Shown piece by piece: positions 33,864 through 44,148 of a stretch of 64,000 nt of DNA; position 1 is the stretch's first letter, and each line of letters starts with the position of its first letter. The notes under the pieces are model-generated. The model ran no database searches, was not told the origin of the DNA, and worked only from the letters and a program-made list of their open reading frames with translations. The stretch lies in contig JAJECX010000003.1 of NCBI GenBank assembly GCA_022821805.1, positions 1 through 64,000 on the forward strand, read 5' to 3'. The translations under genes and the position numbers were made by a program. The stretch is from Anaerolineae bacterium (lineage in GTDB: Bacteria; Chloroflexota; Anaerolineae; Aggregatilineales; Phototrophicaceae).

Positions 33864-35192
33864 TCAGCGATCGGCGAGCAGTTCACCGGCGGACTGAGCC
33901 AACTTTTTCAGATCTACCATTTTTTCCTCGCCATCGCGCAAGCGCCGCAGCTTGACGACGCCTGCCTCGATCTCGTCCGGTCCGGCAATGGCGACGATTG
34001 GAATGCCTTTCTTGTCGGCGTGCGCGAGTTGCCGGCCCAGCTTGCGCCTACCCAGGTAAACCTCTGTATTGATGCCCGCCTGGCGAAGCTGATGCGCAAT
34101 CCGCGTCGATTCGCGGCGGGTCTCGTCACTGAAGACGGTCACCAGCGCCTGCACCAGCGTCCCGCCCAAGTGGGGCGGATAAAGCGCCAGCTCGTTCATC
34201 AAATCGATGATGCGCTCAATGCCGAAGGAGGTGCCGGTCGTCGGCAGGCTTTGGCGCCGGAACATCCCGATCAGATTGTCGTAGCGTCCGCCGCCGCTGA
34301 TGCTTCCGAGGTTTGGCTCCGATATCACCGTCTCAAATATGGGGCCGGTGTAATAGCCCAGCCCGCGCACCATCGTGAAGTCGAAATCGAAGTTTTCGGG
34401 CGGGATGGACGCCTCCGCTAGCAATTGCGCTAGCTGTCTCAGATCATCCAATCCCTTGACATCGTCGCCGACTGTCTTCGCGATCAACTCCAGGCTATTT
34501 GAGCCAGGTTCCTTGGACTGAATCAAGTCCATCATGCGGCTGACCGCGTCGCTGTCGATTCCGCGCTCGATCAATTCTCGCTTGACGCCGTCAGCGCCGA
34601 TCTTGTCGAATTTGTCGACGCTGCGATAGAGATCCGGCAATTGCTCGTTTGGGACGCCGGAAAACTCGCCAATCGCCACCAGCAGCTGGCGGTGATTGAT
34701 CTTGATGACAAATTGCGGGAATCCCAACCGGCGGAGAATCTGAACCATCATGATGACGATTTCGGCATCGGCGCTCATGCTCGCTACGCCGACCGTATCG
34801 GCATCGCATTGCCAAAACTCGCGATAACGCCCGCGCTGCGGACGTTCCCCGCGGAATACGGGCGCGATGTGATAACGCTTGAAGGGCAGGTTGAGCTGGC
34901 TTTCGTATTGCCCGACGACGCGCGCCAGCGGCACGGTCAAATCGTAGCGCATCGCCAGCGGATCCCGTCTGCTGCGCCCGTGCTGCGCCGTGAATATCAA
35001 CTGTTCGGCATCTTCGCCGTATTTGCCGAAGAGGGTTTCATGCAGCTCTAGGATCGGCGTGTCGATCGGCTCGAAGCCGTAGAGATGGAATACTTCTTTG
35101 ATGCTATCCAGCACGTAGCTTCGCCGCAGCATTGTCTCGGGCAGGAAGTCACGAAAGCCTTTGGGCGTACGCGGCGCCACGAATTTGCTCAT
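33864..35192 (-). CDS. hisS: Histidyl-tRNA synthetase
   Basis: 442 residues. I chose the ATG at 35192 because GGAGGG lies a few bases upstream and the protein then begins MSKFVAPRTPKGFRDFLPE as in the family; the frame stays open to 35237. Class II motifs: motif 2 FRGERPQRGRYREFWQCD, histidine motifs GLGYYTGPIFE and GGGRYDNLIG, and motif 3 GTSFGIERI. The C-terminal anticodon-binding domain is complete (from about 350). Confidence 0.96.
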   Translation of the reverse strand: MSKFVAPRTPKGFRDFLPETMLRRSYVLDSIKEVFHLYGFEPIDTPILELHETLFGKYGEDAEQLIFTAQHGRSRRDPLAMRYDLTVPLARVVGQYESQLNLPFKRYHIAPVFRGERPQRGRYREFWQCDADTVGVASMSADAEIVIMMVQILRRLGFPQFVIKINHRQLLVAIGEFSGVPNEQLPDLYRSVDKFDKIGADGVKRELIERGIDSDAVSRMMDLIQSKEPGSNSLELIAKTVGDDVKGLDDLRQLAQLLAEASIPPENFDFDFTMVRGLGYYTGPIFETVISEPNLGSISGGGRYDNLIGMFRRQSLPTTGTSFGIERIIDLMNELALYPPHLGGTLVQALVTVFSDETRRESTRIAHQLRQAGINTEVYLGRRKLGRQLAHADKKGIPIVAIAGPDEIEAGVVKLRRLRDGEEKMVDLKKLAQSAGELLADR

Positions 35193-35265
35193 CAGCCCTC
35201 CATTGGCGGCGATGCCAACATGCTTGTCATTCCCCAAAATGCAGAATCATTGCGCTTTATACGAT

Positions 35266-35862
35266 TCACATTGCCGCCGCGCGCGCCGCCAGCGCCTGAC
35301 GCTTGACCTCTTCAATCTGCTCGTAGTGCCCGACTTCGTGCGACAAGCCGAACAGGAAGGCGGCCGGCGCATTCATCTCGCCGAACCTGGCGCTGAAGCG
35401 CTCCGATACCACGCGGCAGACATCCAGCAGCGGCGCATCGGGCCAGGTTTCCAAATAGGCGTTGCGCATGCGCCGGCTCTCTTCCAGCCGCTGCCGCACT
35501 TGCGCTACCGTCTTGATATCGCGCCAGGGAGTTTCGTAACGCGGCCGTTCCGAAGCCGGCACGCCGCGCGCCAACAGCGAGCTCAACGCGGCGCCCTCCT
35601 CTGAGCTGGCAGTTACATGCGCGATCAGATGACCGAAATTCCAACCAATCTCCTCCTCGCCTTCGACGGCAAAGGGATCGTCCGCATTCGGATCTTCCGG
35701 ATCAAATACAATATCAGCATCGGCAAGTCCATCCAGCAGACTCAGCAGGAAACCGACGCTCTCGTCGCTCAGCCGGCGCAAATCTTCCGCGCTGATATTC
35801 TCCTGCGCCGCGTATTCAAGATATGTCAGTTCGCCATCGCGCATGGGCGCAAAGTCAATCAT
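35266..35862 (-). CDS. DinB-like four-helix protein
   Basis: 198 residues from the ATG at 35862, preceded by AGAGGAG; the frame is open to 35925. DinB superfamily pattern: FGHLIAHVTASSEEGAAL (first His) and LFGLSHEVGHYEQIEEVKR (HxxxH near the end), which would bind a divalent metal. Members include bacillithiol/mycothiol-dependent transferases and damage-inducible proteins; the substrate is unknown. It is divergent from the Fe-S oxidoreductase gene. Confidence 0.8.
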   Translation of the reverse strand: MIDFAPMRDGELTYLEYAAQENISAEDLRRLSDESVGFLLSLLDGLADADIVFDPEDPNADDPFAVEGEEEIGWNFGHLIAHVTASSEEGAALSSLLARGVPASERPRYETPWRDIKTVAQVRQRLEESRRMRNAYLETWPDAPLLDVCRVVSERFSARFGEMNAPAAFLFGLSHEVGHYEQIEEVKRQALAARAAAM

Positions 35863-36094
35863 TGTTGATGCTCCTCTTTCCCTATCCTGGTAGCTTCTCA
35901 TTCTACTGATGGCTTCGAATTCCACAAGCTTACATGCGGAAAGACGCAGCCGAAGAGAGGTGGCGGCGCCATTGTCCGGCGAAAGCGCCCGCTACCCGCG
36001 CTTGCGTCCGGTCCGGTTGGTGATTGCTAGGCTCAATGGTAAACTGAAACAGGCGATTTCATGCGACTTGCGGTCGAGAAAGCCAGCGCTAGTT

Positions 36095-38116
36095 ATGCTC
36101 ACGGACGTGGAAAAAACGCTGTTTATCCTGCTGGCGCTTTTGTCTTTGGGCGCCAGTTATGCCGGCTTCAAAGAGATGTTTCAGATCATTGGACGAGGGC
36201 AGGGCGAGTTGCGCGTCGACCACATCTTACGTCGCGCGCTGCGCGCCTTGGCGATTTATCTGCTCCAGCGCACGACCCTCAAAACGCGCCCGCTGACCAG
36301 TCTGCTTCATTGGGGAGTCGTGCTCGGGTTTACCTATTATTTCTTGATTAACGCTTTTGACCTGCTGATTGGTTTCCTGCCCGATTTCGAGCGACAACTG
36401 CTTCGCTTTAGTTCGGCTTACGATGCCTACCGATTCCTGGGCGATATGCTGAGCGTCGTCGTATTGGTTGGCATCGGATACTTCATCTTGCGGCGACTGG
36501 TCCTGCCCAATCGCAAGGCGCTGCAGTTTAATGACAATGTGCTCTTGCATCCCAAGGTCGAGGCTGGCGGCGTCACCAGGGACTCGATGATCGTGGCGGT
36601 CTTCATCTTGCTGCATGTCGGCGCGCGCTTCCTTGGCGAATCGGTGGCGGTGGCGCAGCATGGAGACGACCCTTTCATGCCCTTAGCGACTGTCTCTGCG
36701 GCTATATGGTCCGGCTTGAATGCTGATGCGCTCGAGTTGATGCGCCACCTCTTCTGGTGGATTGCGCTCGGCGGCATTTTGCTATTTCTGCCTTACTTCC
36801 CCCAGAGCAAACATGCGCACTTATTCATGGCGCCGCTGAATTTCATGACCCGTCCGCAGCGGACCTCAATCGGCGCGCTGACGCCGCTCAACTTTGAAGA
36901 CGAGAATATCGAACAATTCGGCGCCGCCCGTCTCGAAGACTTGCATAAGACGCATATTCTCGATGGCTTTGCCTGCATCATGTGCAATCGCTGTCAAGAT
37001 GTCTGCCCGGCTTATGTGACTGGCAAGGAACTGTCGCCCTCGGCGCTGGAAGTCAACAAACGATTCCTGATTAATGAAAACTGGGATGAATTGGCGCGCG
37101 GGGCGGATTCCGATTGGACGCTCGCCGGCGGGCTGCTCAGCGAGTCGGCGCTTTGGGCTTGTACAGCTTGCGGCGCCTGCATTGATATCTGCCCCGTCGG
37201 CAATGAACCAATGTTTGATATTCTCGACATTCGCCGCGATGCTGTATTGATGAGGAGCGAGTTTCCAGCCGAGCTGCAAGGCGCCTTTAACGGCATGGAG
37301 CGCCAAGGCAATCCCTGGCAGCTGCCCGAGCGTCGAGGCGCCTGGACGGATGGCTTGGATTTCCCCGTGCCCAATGTTGACGAGAATCCAGATTTCGATG
37401 TGCTCTACTGGACGGGCTGCGCCGTCAGCTATGATCCGCGCGCGCAAAAAACGGCGCGGGCGCTGGTCAAGGTGCTGCGCGCCGCCGATGTCAACTTCGC
37501 CATCCTCGGAGACGGGGAAAGCTGCACCGGCGATGTCGCCCGGCGCGCTGGCAACGAATATCTTTATCAGGAACTGGCCGCCGCCAATGTCGAGACGCTT
37601 AACGCGCTCAATCCTAAACGAATTGTCGTAACCTGTCCGCATTGCCTGCACAACATCGGGAAGGAGTATGGCGACTTCGGCGGCAGTTTCGAGGTCGCGC
37701 ATCATAGCGAACTGATCGAGGAGCTCATTGCCGCGGGCCGGCTGCCAGTAAGCGCTAGTTCATCGGCATGGAGTAACGTGACCTTTCACGATCCTTGCTA
37801 TCTAGGGCGGCACAACGATGTCGTAGACGCGCCCCGAAACATCATCAAGGGAATCGGCGCGCCTCTGGTAGAAATGCCGCGCAATCGGATGAACTCGTTC
37901 TGCTGCGGCGCCGGCGGCGCGCAATTCTGGAAAGAAGAGGAGCCGGGCGCGGGCAAGATCAGCGCCGAGCGCTATCAGGAAGCGGCGTCGACCGGCGCCG
38001 AGACGCTGGCGGTCGGCTGTCCTTTCTGCATGCGCATGTTCGAAGACGCGCGGACGGAGTCGTCTGGTGGACCGCAGGTAGTCGATATCGCTGAGATTGT
38101 CGCGGAAAGTCTTTAA
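36095..38116 (+). CDS. Membrane Fe-S oxidoreductase (HdrD/ETF-quinone oxidoreductase-like)
   Basis: About 673 residues from the ATG at 36095; an open frame runs back to 35909 without coding character. The N-terminal part has about six membrane helices like the cytochrome b subunit of nitrate reductase/Hdr (NarI-like). Next are two 4Fe-4S motifs, CIMCNRCQDVCP and CTACGACIDICP. Two CCG domains follow (TGCAVSYDPRAQKTARAL..CPHC and HDPCYLGRHNDVVDAP..FCCGAGG), which bind a non-cubane cluster. This layout matches the ETF:menaquinone oxidoreductase (EMO) group that passes electrons from fatty-acid oxidation to the quinone pool. No etfAB genes are adjacent. Confidence 0.85.
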   Translation: MLTDVEKTLFILLALLSLGASYAGFKEMFQIIGRGQGELRVDHILRRALRALAIYLLQRTTLKTRPLTSLLHWGVVLGFTYYFLINAFDLLIGFLPDFERQLLRFSSAYDAYRFLGDMLSVVVLVGIGYFILRRLVLPNRKALQFNDNVLLHPKVEAGGVTRDSMIVAVFILLHVGARFLGESVAVAQHGDDPFMPLATVSAAIWSGLNADALELMRHLFWWIALGGILLFLPYFPQSKHAHLFMAPLNFMTRPQRTSIGALTPLNFEDENIEQFGAARLEDLHKTHILDGFACIMCNRCQDVCPAYVTGKELSPSALEVNKRFLINENWDELARGADSDWTLAGGLLSESALWACTACGACIDICPVGNEPMFDILDIRRDAVLMRSEFPAELQGAFNGMERQGNPWQLPERRGAWTDGLDFPVPNVDENPDFDVLYWTGCAVSYDPRAQKTARALVKVLRAADVNFAILGDGESCTGDVARRAGNEYLYQELAAANVETLNALNPKRIVVTCPHCLHNIGKEYGDFGGSFEVAHHSELIEELIAAGRLPVSASSSAWSNVTFHDPCYLGRHNDVVDAPRNIIKGIGAPLVEMPRNRMNSFCCGAGGAQFWKEEEPGAGKISAERYQEAASTGAETLAVGCPFCMRMFEDARTESSGGPQVVDIAEIVAESL

Positions 38117-38207
38117 CTCGATTCATTGGGATCGACTTTCAAGCTCGCTCAACTGTCGGAATTCTTTTCGCTTTGAAAGCATAGCGAATGTGATCGCGGA
38201 GGGTAAA

Positions 38208-38795
38208 TTGACCGACTTCGATTTCGCCACGGCGCCGGCGCTGGAAACGGATCGTCTCCGGCTGCGTCGAATCACCGTGGACGATTACGAAGACTGGCTG
38301 GCGGTTTGGCATAGCCCCGGCGTGCTTGATTATCTCATCGACTTTGATGGCCTGCCGGGCGGCGAAGTCGCCAGCGCGATCATCAATTGGGCGGACCGAA
38401 TCGTTCGCGAGCGGTCGGGAATCCGCTGGGCGATTACGCTCAAACCGAACGATCGCATGATCGGATCATGCGGTTTTCATTTGTATGCGCGGCGCGATCG
38501 CCGAGTTGAGATTGGCTACGAATTGCATTCGGATTACTGGCGTCAGGGCATCATGACGGAGGCAGCACAGGCTGTCGTGCAGTTCTGCTTCAATCAGCTG
38601 GATGTACACCGTGTTGAAGCCGATGTCGTCGAGGGGAATGCCGCTTCCGCCGCGCTGCTCACAAAGTTGGGTTTCACGCTCGAGGGCAATTGGCGCGAGC
38701 GTGTATTCAAACGTGGCGCCTTCCATAGCCTTTGGCAATTCGGACTGCTGGCGCCGGACTATCAGGCGCTTCAAAAGGCGAAGCGCGGAACATGA
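38208..38795 (+). CDS. RimJ/RimL-type GNAT acetyltransferase
   Basis: 195 residues. I start it at the TTG at 38208 because GGAGGG lies four bases before it and the family pattern begins right after (LETDRLRLRRITVDDYEDWL); the frame is open back to 38097. GNAT motifs are RVEIGYELHSDYWRQGIMTE (acetyl-CoA loop) and VVEGNAASAALLTKLGFTLEG. The substrate is probably an N-terminal amine of a ribosomal or other protein. The stop overlaps the next gene (ATGA). Confidence 0.85.
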   Translation: MTDFDFATAPALETDRLRLRRITVDDYEDWLAVWHSPGVLDYLIDFDGLPGGEVASAIINWADRIVRERSGIRWAITLKPNDRMIGSCGFHLYARRDRRVEIGYELHSDYWRQGIMTEAAQAVVQFCFNQLDVHRVEADVVEGNAASAALLTKLGFTLEGNWRERVFKRGAFHSLWQFGLLAPDYQALQKAKRGT

Positions 38796-40678
38796 AGGCA
38801 TCCGACCAGCGGTATCTATTGCTGATGGTCGCTGTGCTGCTCGGCGGCTATGCCTTGGGCGCGCATCGACTCAATGCCGACATTCTTTGGTTGGACGAGC
38901 TGTATTCGCTATCCAACATGGGTGTCTTCGCAACGCCGTATGACCTCTCGGAAGTCGTAGACTCCCTGACCGAACACAGCCCAAATCATGTGCCACTGTA
39001 CTTTTTTCTTGGCGCGCGCTGGGCTGGCCTCGTTGGCTGGTCACAGCTTTCCATGCGATTTCTGTCCTTGCTCATTGGCCTTCTTCTCATTGCCTGGACC
39101 TATCGCTTCGCCGCCGACCTGCTCGACCGCCGGACTGCCGCCACCGCCGCGCTGCTCCTGACTACGAGCGGATTCGTGCTGATGTATTTTCACGAAATCC
39201 GCATGTACTCGCTTTTGCTACTGCTGACGGTCATCCATGCCTGGTTCTATTGGCGCATGACGTCGGCTAAATCAGCGCGAAGATGGCATTGGCTCAGCTT
39301 TGTTCTCACAGCTGCCGCGCTGCTCTACGCCCATGTATTTTCCCTCTTCGTATTCGTCGGGCTGGGTCTGCGCCATCTGCTCTATTTTTCGCGAATAAAG
39401 CGGTGGTTTCAAGTCTGCGCCGCCTGGTCGCTTAGCGCGTTGGCCTTCCTGCCTTATCTGCCTCACTATCTTCGCGGGGCGCTGGCTGAACGCACGATCC
39501 CGGCGCTGCAAGACAGCGCCCTTAGCGCGCCTCAGCTGGCGCGAGAACTCGGCAACATCATCGTCAACGGCATCGAAGTGTTGTGGCTGCCGATAGCGCT
39601 GCTGACGTTCTTGGCAATTTTGAAACGGCGTCATCCGGCAATCACGCAGATACTGATCGTTTGGTCCGGCATCATTCTGTCTCTAATACTATTCAATGAG
39701 TTCTTTCCCTTGATTGACCGACTGCGGTTTAGATTTTTCCTGGCGTCGATGCCGTTCTTTGCAATTCTATGCGCCCATCTTCTGTTTACGCCGCGGCGAT
39801 CGAAATTCATCTTGCTTCCTTTCCTGCTGCTTTGGATCGCCGGCGGGCTGCACATTCACGGCTTGGGCGATAGCTGGGCTTACTCCGGCCGCACTTCGAT
39901 ATTCGCTGACATTCCTCCTTTGCATCGACATGCTGAGGCCCTTCAATCCAAAACGCGGGAACTGGATAAGGCGCTAGGCTTTAGCCAGGCTAAGTGGGTT
40001 GACTGGAAGTTGCGCCACGGCAAAAGCATTGCCGATTACTATTACGGCGTGATGCTCAATCGGGATCATGCCTTTGTCATTACGGATGAGTCAGCTAGCC
40101 ATTCTCTTAAGGATCTGGACAATCTAATTGACGAGCACCCCTACCTGGTCTTGGTCTACAATCCCGAGGAAAAGCCGCTCATATTCGGCGAGGTGATCGC
40201 CGCGCTCGAAGCCGAGTACACTGCCTGTAATCTGTTGGTGAAAAAGAACGATCTGATCGCGCAACGTTTCGTATTCAATACGCTCGCCTGTGACCGCGAT
40301 TATGAACCCATTCAGTACCAAAACGGTATTCGGATCATCGACAAATTCGCTGACTTTGACAGCGACCGCCAGACCGTCCGCGTCGTCACCGGATGGGAAG
40401 TCGCCGATAAAAGGCAGCTGGAAGAATTCAATGTCTCGATTCAGATCCTATCGAATGACGGGCAGAACGTTCGCCAGATTGGGGACGAACATCTCTACAA
40501 CAATGTATTAAAATGGTACGTGGTCGAAGTGTCAACCGATGGCCTGCTGCCCGGCGATTACCGCGCGGTGATAATTCTTTACGACCGCTACAGCAAAACC
40601 AAGGTTACAGGCGCGGATCTGGCAGCTGGAACATCGGGCGATATTCTTCCGCTAACGACCTTTACGATCTCGAGCTAG
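38792..40678 (+). CDS. GT39-like membrane glycosyltransferase, copy 1 of a tandem pair
   Basis: 628 residues from the ATG that overlaps the acetyltransferase stop. An aspartate-containing first loop (DILWLDELYSLSNMG) follows the first helix, as in dolichyl/polyprenyl-phosphate-sugar dependent GT39/ArnT-type enzymes. About 10 membrane helices run to about 400, then a soluble domain of about 225 residues ends in a beta-sandwich (TVRVVTGWEVADKRQLEEF, LLPGDYRAVIILYDRYS). It would transfer a lipid-linked sugar to an acceptor outside the membrane. The next gene is a paralogue with the same domain order. Confidence 0.75.
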   Translation: MKASDQRYLLLMVAVLLGGYALGAHRLNADILWLDELYSLSNMGVFATPYDLSEVVDSLTEHSPNHVPLYFFLGARWAGLVGWSQLSMRFLSLLIGLLLIAWTYRFAADLLDRRTAATAALLLTTSGFVLMYFHEIRMYSLLLLLTVIHAWFYWRMTSAKSARRWHWLSFVLTAAALLYAHVFSLFVFVGLGLRHLLYFSRIKRWFQVCAAWSLSALAFLPYLPHYLRGALAERTIPALQDSALSAPQLARELGNIIVNGIEVLWLPIALLTFLAILKRRHPAITQILIVWSGIILSLILFNEFFPLIDRLRFRFFLASMPFFAILCAHLLFTPRRSKFILLPFLLLWIAGGLHIHGLGDSWAYSGRTSIFADIPPLHRHAEALQSKTRELDKALGFSQAKWVDWKLRHGKSIADYYYGVMLNRDHAFVITDESASHSLKDLDNLIDEHPYLVLVYNPEEKPLIFGEVIAALEAEYTACNLLVKKNDLIAQRFVFNTLACDRDYEPIQYQNGIRIIDKFADFDSDRQTVRVVTGWEVADKRQLEEFNVSIQILSNDGQNVRQIGDEHLYNNVLKWYVVEVSTDGLLPGDYRAVIILYDRYSKTKVTGADLAAGTSGDILPLTTFTISS

Positions 40679-40727
40679 CGCCTTGCTCAGGCGCCACTAG
40701 ATGTAACTTCGCAAGGAAAATCCGATA

Positions 40728-42638
40728 TTGTCAGATCTCATTTGTACGAGTGAGGGTTCAAAGGCAGGGCAGAGGCAATCCGCTTTTGACATCTTTGCAA
40801 TAACGATTGCGCTCTTGCTTGGTTTTGCCGCAGGCGCCGCCGGGCTGAATAAGGATATCGTCTGGTGGGACGAGCTTTATGGCTTGGGCGACATGGGCGC
40901 TTTTGATCCTCCTTACAGCCCACTTCAGGTGGTTGAGTCAGTTCACGAATCCTTCCAGGACCAGGTACCGCTCTACATGGTGCTGGCATCGCAATGGTCG
41001 CAGAAGGTGGGTTGGTCGCAAGTGCCAGTGCGCTATTTCTCGCTGCTCGCGGGCTTACTAGCGCTGGCGTTCACGTACCGACTTGGCGCGGACGTCTTTG
41101 ATCGGCGCGCGGCATGGGTGGCCATACTCTTGCTGGGCAGCAATGCGCTCTTTGTGGCGCAATTGCATCAAATTAAAGTCTATGCGCTTTTCACTATGTT
41201 TGCGCTTATGCACACTTGGCTGTATTGGCGGCTGACCAAGCGGGATTCCACCTGGTTGCGTTTGCTTCTGTTTGTATTGACTGGAATCGCCGCCATATAC
41301 ACCCACATTAGCGCCGTGCTGCTAATCGTGGGACTGTTTGTTCAACATCTCTTTGGCGCTCGATCGAAGGCCACGCTCAAGATCATTGCCGCCTGGGGGA
41401 TTTGCGCGCTTGCAATCATTCCCTACATTCCGGTGCTAGCGAATGCCCCGTATAACATAACCACGGGCGAAGGAATGCCGATCCTGTCTTTTGGACTGGC
41501 TGCTGATTTAGCGTCTGTGCTTGTAAATGACGTTCCGTTGCTCTGGATTCCGCTAGTCGCATTGGGCGGTTGGACATTTCTCCGGCGTAATGACACTGAA
41601 TTTTGGCGCTTATTCATCGCTGCGTCGTTAACGATAGCGCTCATCCTTGGCTGGAACGAAATGTCTCGCGCCATTGATGCCGGCCGGATGCGCTATTTTG
41701 TGTTTGTCGCCCCGTTTTTCACCATCTGCGTTGCCCGCTTGTTGACAAGCACAAAATATCGGCGAACGCTGACCACGCTTTTTGTCCTGTTCTGGCTAGT
41801 CGGCTTTATACAGATTCAGCAACAAGGGATTATGTGGGCGCATGACGGGCGTAAATCGTTGTATTCGCATCACCCTCCCTTGCATCGATTTGCCGACGAG
41901 CTTCATGGAAAAAAACAAGATCATGACTTCATGATCGGATTCGCTGAGTCGCGGATGGTATTCTGGACAATGAAACACGGCAGGTCTGTAGCCGACTATT
42001 ATACGCAGACGGTACTCGGCATCGACGGCGACTTTGTATATGCGCGCCTCCAAGGCCAGGAGTTGCGGAACAAAATTGCGGAAGCCATCGGCGACAATCC
42101 ATTTCTGCTTTTCTCATACAACCCGCAAGAGAAATCTGAAATCTTCGATGATGTGCTGGCAGCGATCCAAGCCAATCACAACCGTTGCGAGACGCTAGTC
42201 GATACTGAAGACGTATTTGTAGAGCGCTACATCATAGATCTGCTCCCGTGCGACCATGAATATCAGCCGATCCTGTATGAAAACGGCATCAAGATCGTCG
42301 ACAAATTCGCCGACTTTGACAGCGCCCGCCAGACCGTCCGCGTCGTCACCGGCTGGGAGGTCGCCGACGAGGCGCAGCTGGAAGAATACAATGTGTCCAT
42401 TCAGATTCTGACGCCGGACTGGCAGATGGTTCGGCAGGCTCGCGACAGACATCTGTACAACAAGATTCTGAAGTGGTATGTGACGGATCTCTCAACGGCT
42501 GATATGCCGCCTGGCGACTACCGAGTCGTCGTAATCCTCTACGATCGATACAACAGCGGCAGCAAAGTTACCGGGGTTGACAAGACCACCGGCGAGGTCG
42601 GCGCAATCTTGCCCATTCTTCACTTCTCGATTGAATAG
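40728..42638 (+). CDS. GT39-like membrane glycosyltransferase, copy 2 of a tandem pair
   Basis: 636 residues from a TTG with AAGGA about ten bases upstream. Same layout as the preceding gene: IVWWDELYGLGDMGAFD loop, about 10 membrane helices, then a C-terminal soluble domain. The membrane halves have diverged but the C-terminal sandwich is close to copy 1, including a 98-base stretch (42297-42394 against 40337-40434) with only 11 mismatches. This points to recent duplication or gene conversion of that domain. Confidence 0.75.
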   Translation: MSDLICTSEGSKAGQRQSAFDIFAITIALLLGFAAGAAGLNKDIVWWDELYGLGDMGAFDPPYSPLQVVESVHESFQDQVPLYMVLASQWSQKVGWSQVPVRYFSLLAGLLALAFTYRLGADVFDRRAAWVAILLLGSNALFVAQLHQIKVYALFTMFALMHTWLYWRLTKRDSTWLRLLLFVLTGIAAIYTHISAVLLIVGLFVQHLFGARSKATLKIIAAWGICALAIIPYIPVLANAPYNITTGEGMPILSFGLAADLASVLVNDVPLLWIPLVALGGWTFLRRNDTEFWRLFIAASLTIALILGWNEMSRAIDAGRMRYFVFVAPFFTICVARLLTSTKYRRTLTTLFVLFWLVGFIQIQQQGIMWAHDGRKSLYSHHPPLHRFADELHGKKQDHDFMIGFAESRMVFWTMKHGRSVADYYTQTVLGIDGDFVYARLQGQELRNKIAEAIGDNPFLLFSYNPQEKSEIFDDVLAAIQANHNRCETLVDTEDVFVERYIIDLLPCDHEYQPILYENGIKIVDKFADFDSARQTVRVVTGWEVADEAQLEEYNVSIQILTPDWQMVRQARDRHLYNKILKWYVTDLSTADMPPGDYRVVVILYDRYNSGSKVTGVDKTTGEVGAILPILHFSIE

Positions 42639-42658
42639 TAGACCGGCCTGCATTTGGG

Positions 42659-44056
42659 TTACATGTTGAGGAAGCGCCCCACCAAGCCATGAGCCGCCTC
42701 TTTGAGCGCCTCGCTTAGCGTAGGATGGGCGTGAACATTGCGGGCGATCTCCGCCGGCGTCAACTCGGCTGCGCGCGCCAAGGTCAATTCCGGCAACAGC
42801 TCCGTTACATCGGGACCGATCATATGCGCGCCAAGAATCTCGCCGTATTTCGCATCGCTGATCAGCTTGACGAAGCCGGTCGCATCGCCCATGCCTCTTG
42901 CTTTGCCATTGGCTTGAAAAGGAAACTTGGCGACATTGATGTCAAAGCCTCGCTCCTTGGCTTGCGCCTCTGTGTAGCCGAAGCTGGCAACCTGCGGCTG
43001 ACAGTAGGTTGCGCGAGGCATCATGTCAAAATCTAGCGTAACAGTGGGAGCGCCGGCGATGTTCTCGGCCGCGACCACGCCCATCGTCTCGGCGACATGC
43101 GCCAGCATCAGTTTGGCGGTCACATCGCCAACGGCATAGATATTGGGAAAATTCGTCTGCATCTTGTCGTTGACCGCAATGCCGCGAAACTCGTTGAGTT
43201 CTACACCAAGATTTTCCAAGCCATAACCGTCAACGCGCGGCTGGAAACCGATCGCTTGCAAGACTCGATCCGCTTGCAGCGTCTCCTGCGCGCCATCCAC
43301 GGTCGTCACAGTGACCAAAACACCCTCGCCGCGATCTTCAATGGAGTCGACGCGTGTGCCAGTTAAGACTCTGATGCCTAGCTTTTTGAATGACTTGGCC
43401 AACTCAGCGCTGACTTCCGGATCTTCCAGCGGCAGAATGCGCTCGAGAAACTCTACCAATGTCACGTCAACGCCGTAATTGCGCATGATATACGCGAATT
43501 CGACGCCAACCGCGCCAGCGCCGGCGATGATAACGCTGGCCGGCAAGCTGTCTTCCATAATCTGTTCTTCGTAGGTGACGACACGCTCGCTCAGTTCGCT
43601 ACCCGGTATCAATTTCGTCGCGGCGCCTGTCGCAATCATCAGATTCTTAAAGCGAAGTTCTTCGCTTTCACCGCTGTTTAGCGCGACTCGCAAATGATTG
43701 GCGTCTTCGATCGTCGCCCAGCCCTCATAGGCTTCGATTTTGTTTTTGCGCATGAGGAACTGTACGCCCTTGGTCAGGCCGTTGGCGACGCGGCGACTGC
43801 GCTTATGTGCCACGCCGTAGTCCAGCGTGAACTCTCCACTGATGCCGAAAGTGTCCGACTCGTGTTTCAAGATATAGGCTAGCTCCGCATTGCGCAGCAG
43901 CGCTTTCGACGGGATGCAGCCGACATTGAGGCAGACGCCGCCCCAATACTTCTTCTCGACGATTGCGGTGGACAAACCGAGTTGGCTGGCGCGGATCGCG
44001 CCTACGTATCCGCCGGGTCCGGCGCCAAGCACGACAACATCAAATTCCTTAGCCAT
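42659..44056 (-). CDS. lpdA: Dihydrolipoyl dehydrogenase (E3)
   Basis: 465 residues. FAD site [16 protein letters not shown], redox disulfide [17 protein letters not shown] site [16 protein letters not shown], second FAD site [16 protein letters not shown], and the C-terminal catalytic His-Glu in [14 protein letters not shown]. The enzyme reoxidises lipoyl groups of 2-oxo-acid dehydrogenases or the glycine cleavage system. No E1/E2 genes are in the window. It converges with copy 2 of the glycosyltransferase. Confidence 0.96.
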   Translation of the reverse strand: MAKEFDVVVLGAGPGGYVGAIRASQLGLSTAIVEKKYWGGVCLNVGCIPSKALLRNAELAYILKHESDTFGISGEFTLDYGVAHKRSRRVANGLTKGVQFLMRKNKIEAYEGWATIEDANHLRVALNSGESEELRFKNLMIATGAATKLIPGSELSERVVTYEEQIMEDSLPASVIIAGAGAVGVEFAYIMRNYGVDVTLVEFLERILPLEDPEVSAELAKSFKKLGIRVLTGTRVDSIEDRGEGVLVTVTTVDGAQETLQADRVLQAIGFQPRVDGYGLENLGVELNEFRGIAVNDKMQTNFPNIYAVGDVTAKLMLAHVAETMGVVAAENIAGAPTVTLDFDMMPRATYCQPQVASFGYTEAQAKERGFDINVAKFPFQANGKARGMGDATGFVKLISDAKYGEILGAHMIGPDVTELLPELTLARAAELTPAEIARNVHAHPTLSEALKEAAHGLVGRFLNM

Positions 44057-44148
44057 GAATCGAGTTCTCCCGACCCTCGAAGTTTTCCAAGTCGCGCTAG
44101 TCTACCGTAGCGCGGCACACAAATGAAGAGGGCTGTTCGGATGGATTC

